Of a DNA stretch of 20,003 nucleotides, positions 19,126 through 20,003 are shown one piece after another. A model generated the notes under the pieces. It saw only the letters and a list, made by a program, of their open reading frames with translations. It was not told where the DNA came from and did not search any database. Positions within the stretch are counted from its first letter, which is position 1; each line of letters opens with the position of its first letter. Made by a program: the position numbers and the translations under genes. This DNA is from Gnetum montanum (Eukaryota > Streptophyta > Gnetopsida > Gnetales > Gnetaceae): assembly GCA_015680685.1 (NCBI GenBank), contig MNCI01008727.1:288911-308913 (forward strand), read 5' to 3'.

Positions 19126-19940
19126 ATGTTTTAAACATGCAAGATATATTTGGTTATAGCATTTGGGTAAAGGCCCTCCTTTGATCATCAAGAAAACTAT
19201 AGCAATCGAAAAAATAAGTTGCTGGAAAGATCAATGGATTTAATGCAGCAACCTCAATCTTGAATCTCCAAGGCCTCCATGAAAATGCAATTTGTGGTGC
19301 CCTGGCCAATCTGGTAGATCAACCAAGGACTTGGAGATTACAAAATAGTTTAATAAAATGGAATGCAAAAACTAATAACAAATACAAATAGTGCACAGAA
19401 AATAAAAAGATATATTTTTCATAGAAAACCAAAAACTTAAAAGTTTATTGAAAAAAATAAAGAAATAAGTTATAGAAATGTGTACAAATTGTGCCTGAAT
19501 GGGTAGTATGGGGGTTCACTTGGATGGGAATTCAAGGTCCGTTGAAGTCGATGTAGTCAACTCCATGATCCAAATGTCCTACCAATTTTGATGCTATCAA
19601 ACCTTTAATGTTATGACCTCAGATCTGCAACTTCAGTAATTGTTGGGAGGATGAGAAAAGTGAGAAATTTGGCTCTCAAATTGCTCCACGTTGAGGGTTG
19701 GAAGCCCCAAAAATGCATCACTAACACCAAAATCCATAAGTCTCAAGGCTATGATGCTTCCATGTTGGGGTTTTAGAGACTACAAACATGGGAGAATGTA
19801 AGAGCTTTTAAGTGCTTGAGAATGTCCAAGTGTGGAACCATGAAAAATTGTGGAACTTTGAAAGAAAATTACTAAACTATAGAAAAAATGATGAACCATG
19901 CTAAGAATTGTTGAGCCTGTAAATGGTGTTTGAGGTTAGC

Positions 19941-19947
19941 TTTTATA
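19941..19947 (-). promoter_or_regulatory. minus-strand TATA-like motif (TATAAAA)
   Basis: The minus strand reads GACCTATAAAAGCTAACC. The style (CCTATAAA) resembles the LTR TATA boxes elsewhere in the window. It has no transcript or partner LTR to confirm it. Confidence 0.25.
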
Positions 19948-20003
19948 GGTCTTAGGCCATAAATGGGGCTACAAAATGGTTGTAATTGAACTATGATTTG
20001 GCT

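Larger units (their letters stand above)
18396..20003. other. right-hand decayed non-coding sequence, no gene supported
   Basis: No frame here shows a domain; the 117-codon minus frame at 18785-19138 is Phe/Leu/Ser-rich and overlaps a local duplication. A block of ~113 bp is duplicated (CAACTTCCACA at 18904 and 19017). On the minus strand CCTATAAAAGCTAACC (about 19934-19949) resembles a TATA region, and TTCAATAAAC near 19446 a poly(A) signal. This could be an LTR of the minus-strand gypsy element running off the window, but no matching second LTR is present to test it. Confidence 0.35.

Noticed and set aside
18785-19138. 117-codon minus-strand open frame
   Set aside because: Low-complexity Phe/Ser/Pro/Leu content, overlaps a 113-bp duplication and shows no splice or motif support. 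I treat it as chance.

Overview
The window looks like heterochromatic nuclear DNA from a large plant genome. A gymnosperm (conifer-like) source is my best inference. The reasons are long, extremely decayed Ty3/gypsy LTR retrotransposons, strong CpG depletion almost everywhere, an excess of in-frame TAG/TGA/TAA where Gln/Arg/Trp codons would fit, and no intact gene. The longest open frame is only about 130 codons. No rRNA, tRNA, CRISPR or bacterial operon structure was seen.

Layout. (1) 1-560 is the only CpG-rich, low-repeat stretch. It resembles the edge or promoter of a host gene and contains a good candidate 82-nt intron on the + strand, but no confident protein. (2) About 1,200-3,290 is a badly diverged tandem array of roughly 160-190 bp units, each carrying an imperfect hairpin (TCCATGCTAGG ... 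CCTCAGCATGGA type). (3) 3,727-7,828 (+) is a dead but still legible eight-exon gene. Splice sites and codon phases agree from exon to exon, and most in-frame stops are TAG. It would have encoded a protein of about 990 residues that I cannot assign to a family. (4) 8,095-8,292 is a small 29-bp minisatellite. (5) About 8,490-11,500 (-) is the gag-protease part of a decayed Ty3/gypsy element without reverse transcriptase.

(6) 11,701-17,941 (+) is a structurally complete but coding-dead LTR element. It has 822-bp and 932-bp LTRs with TGATGA...TCATCA ends, a probable 5-bp target duplication (AATCT/AATCC), a primer-binding site resembling that for tRNA-Asp, a polypurine tract, a long gag frame and a separate downstream ORF2. 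Protease, reverse transcriptase, RNase H and integrase are absent, so it looks non-autonomous. It is inserted inside minus-strand decayed sequence that continues on both sides. (7) 17,942-18,388 (-) holds remnants of an unrecognised coding sequence. (8) 18,396-20,003 has no gene that I can support, only a ~113-bp internal duplication and a minus-strand TATA-like motif near the right edge.

The strongest candidates for something undescribed are the unrecognised eight-exon gene family at 3.7-7.8 kb and the gag-plus-ORF2 non-autonomous retroelement at 11.7-17.9 kb. Both are decayed mainly by C-to-T type changes.
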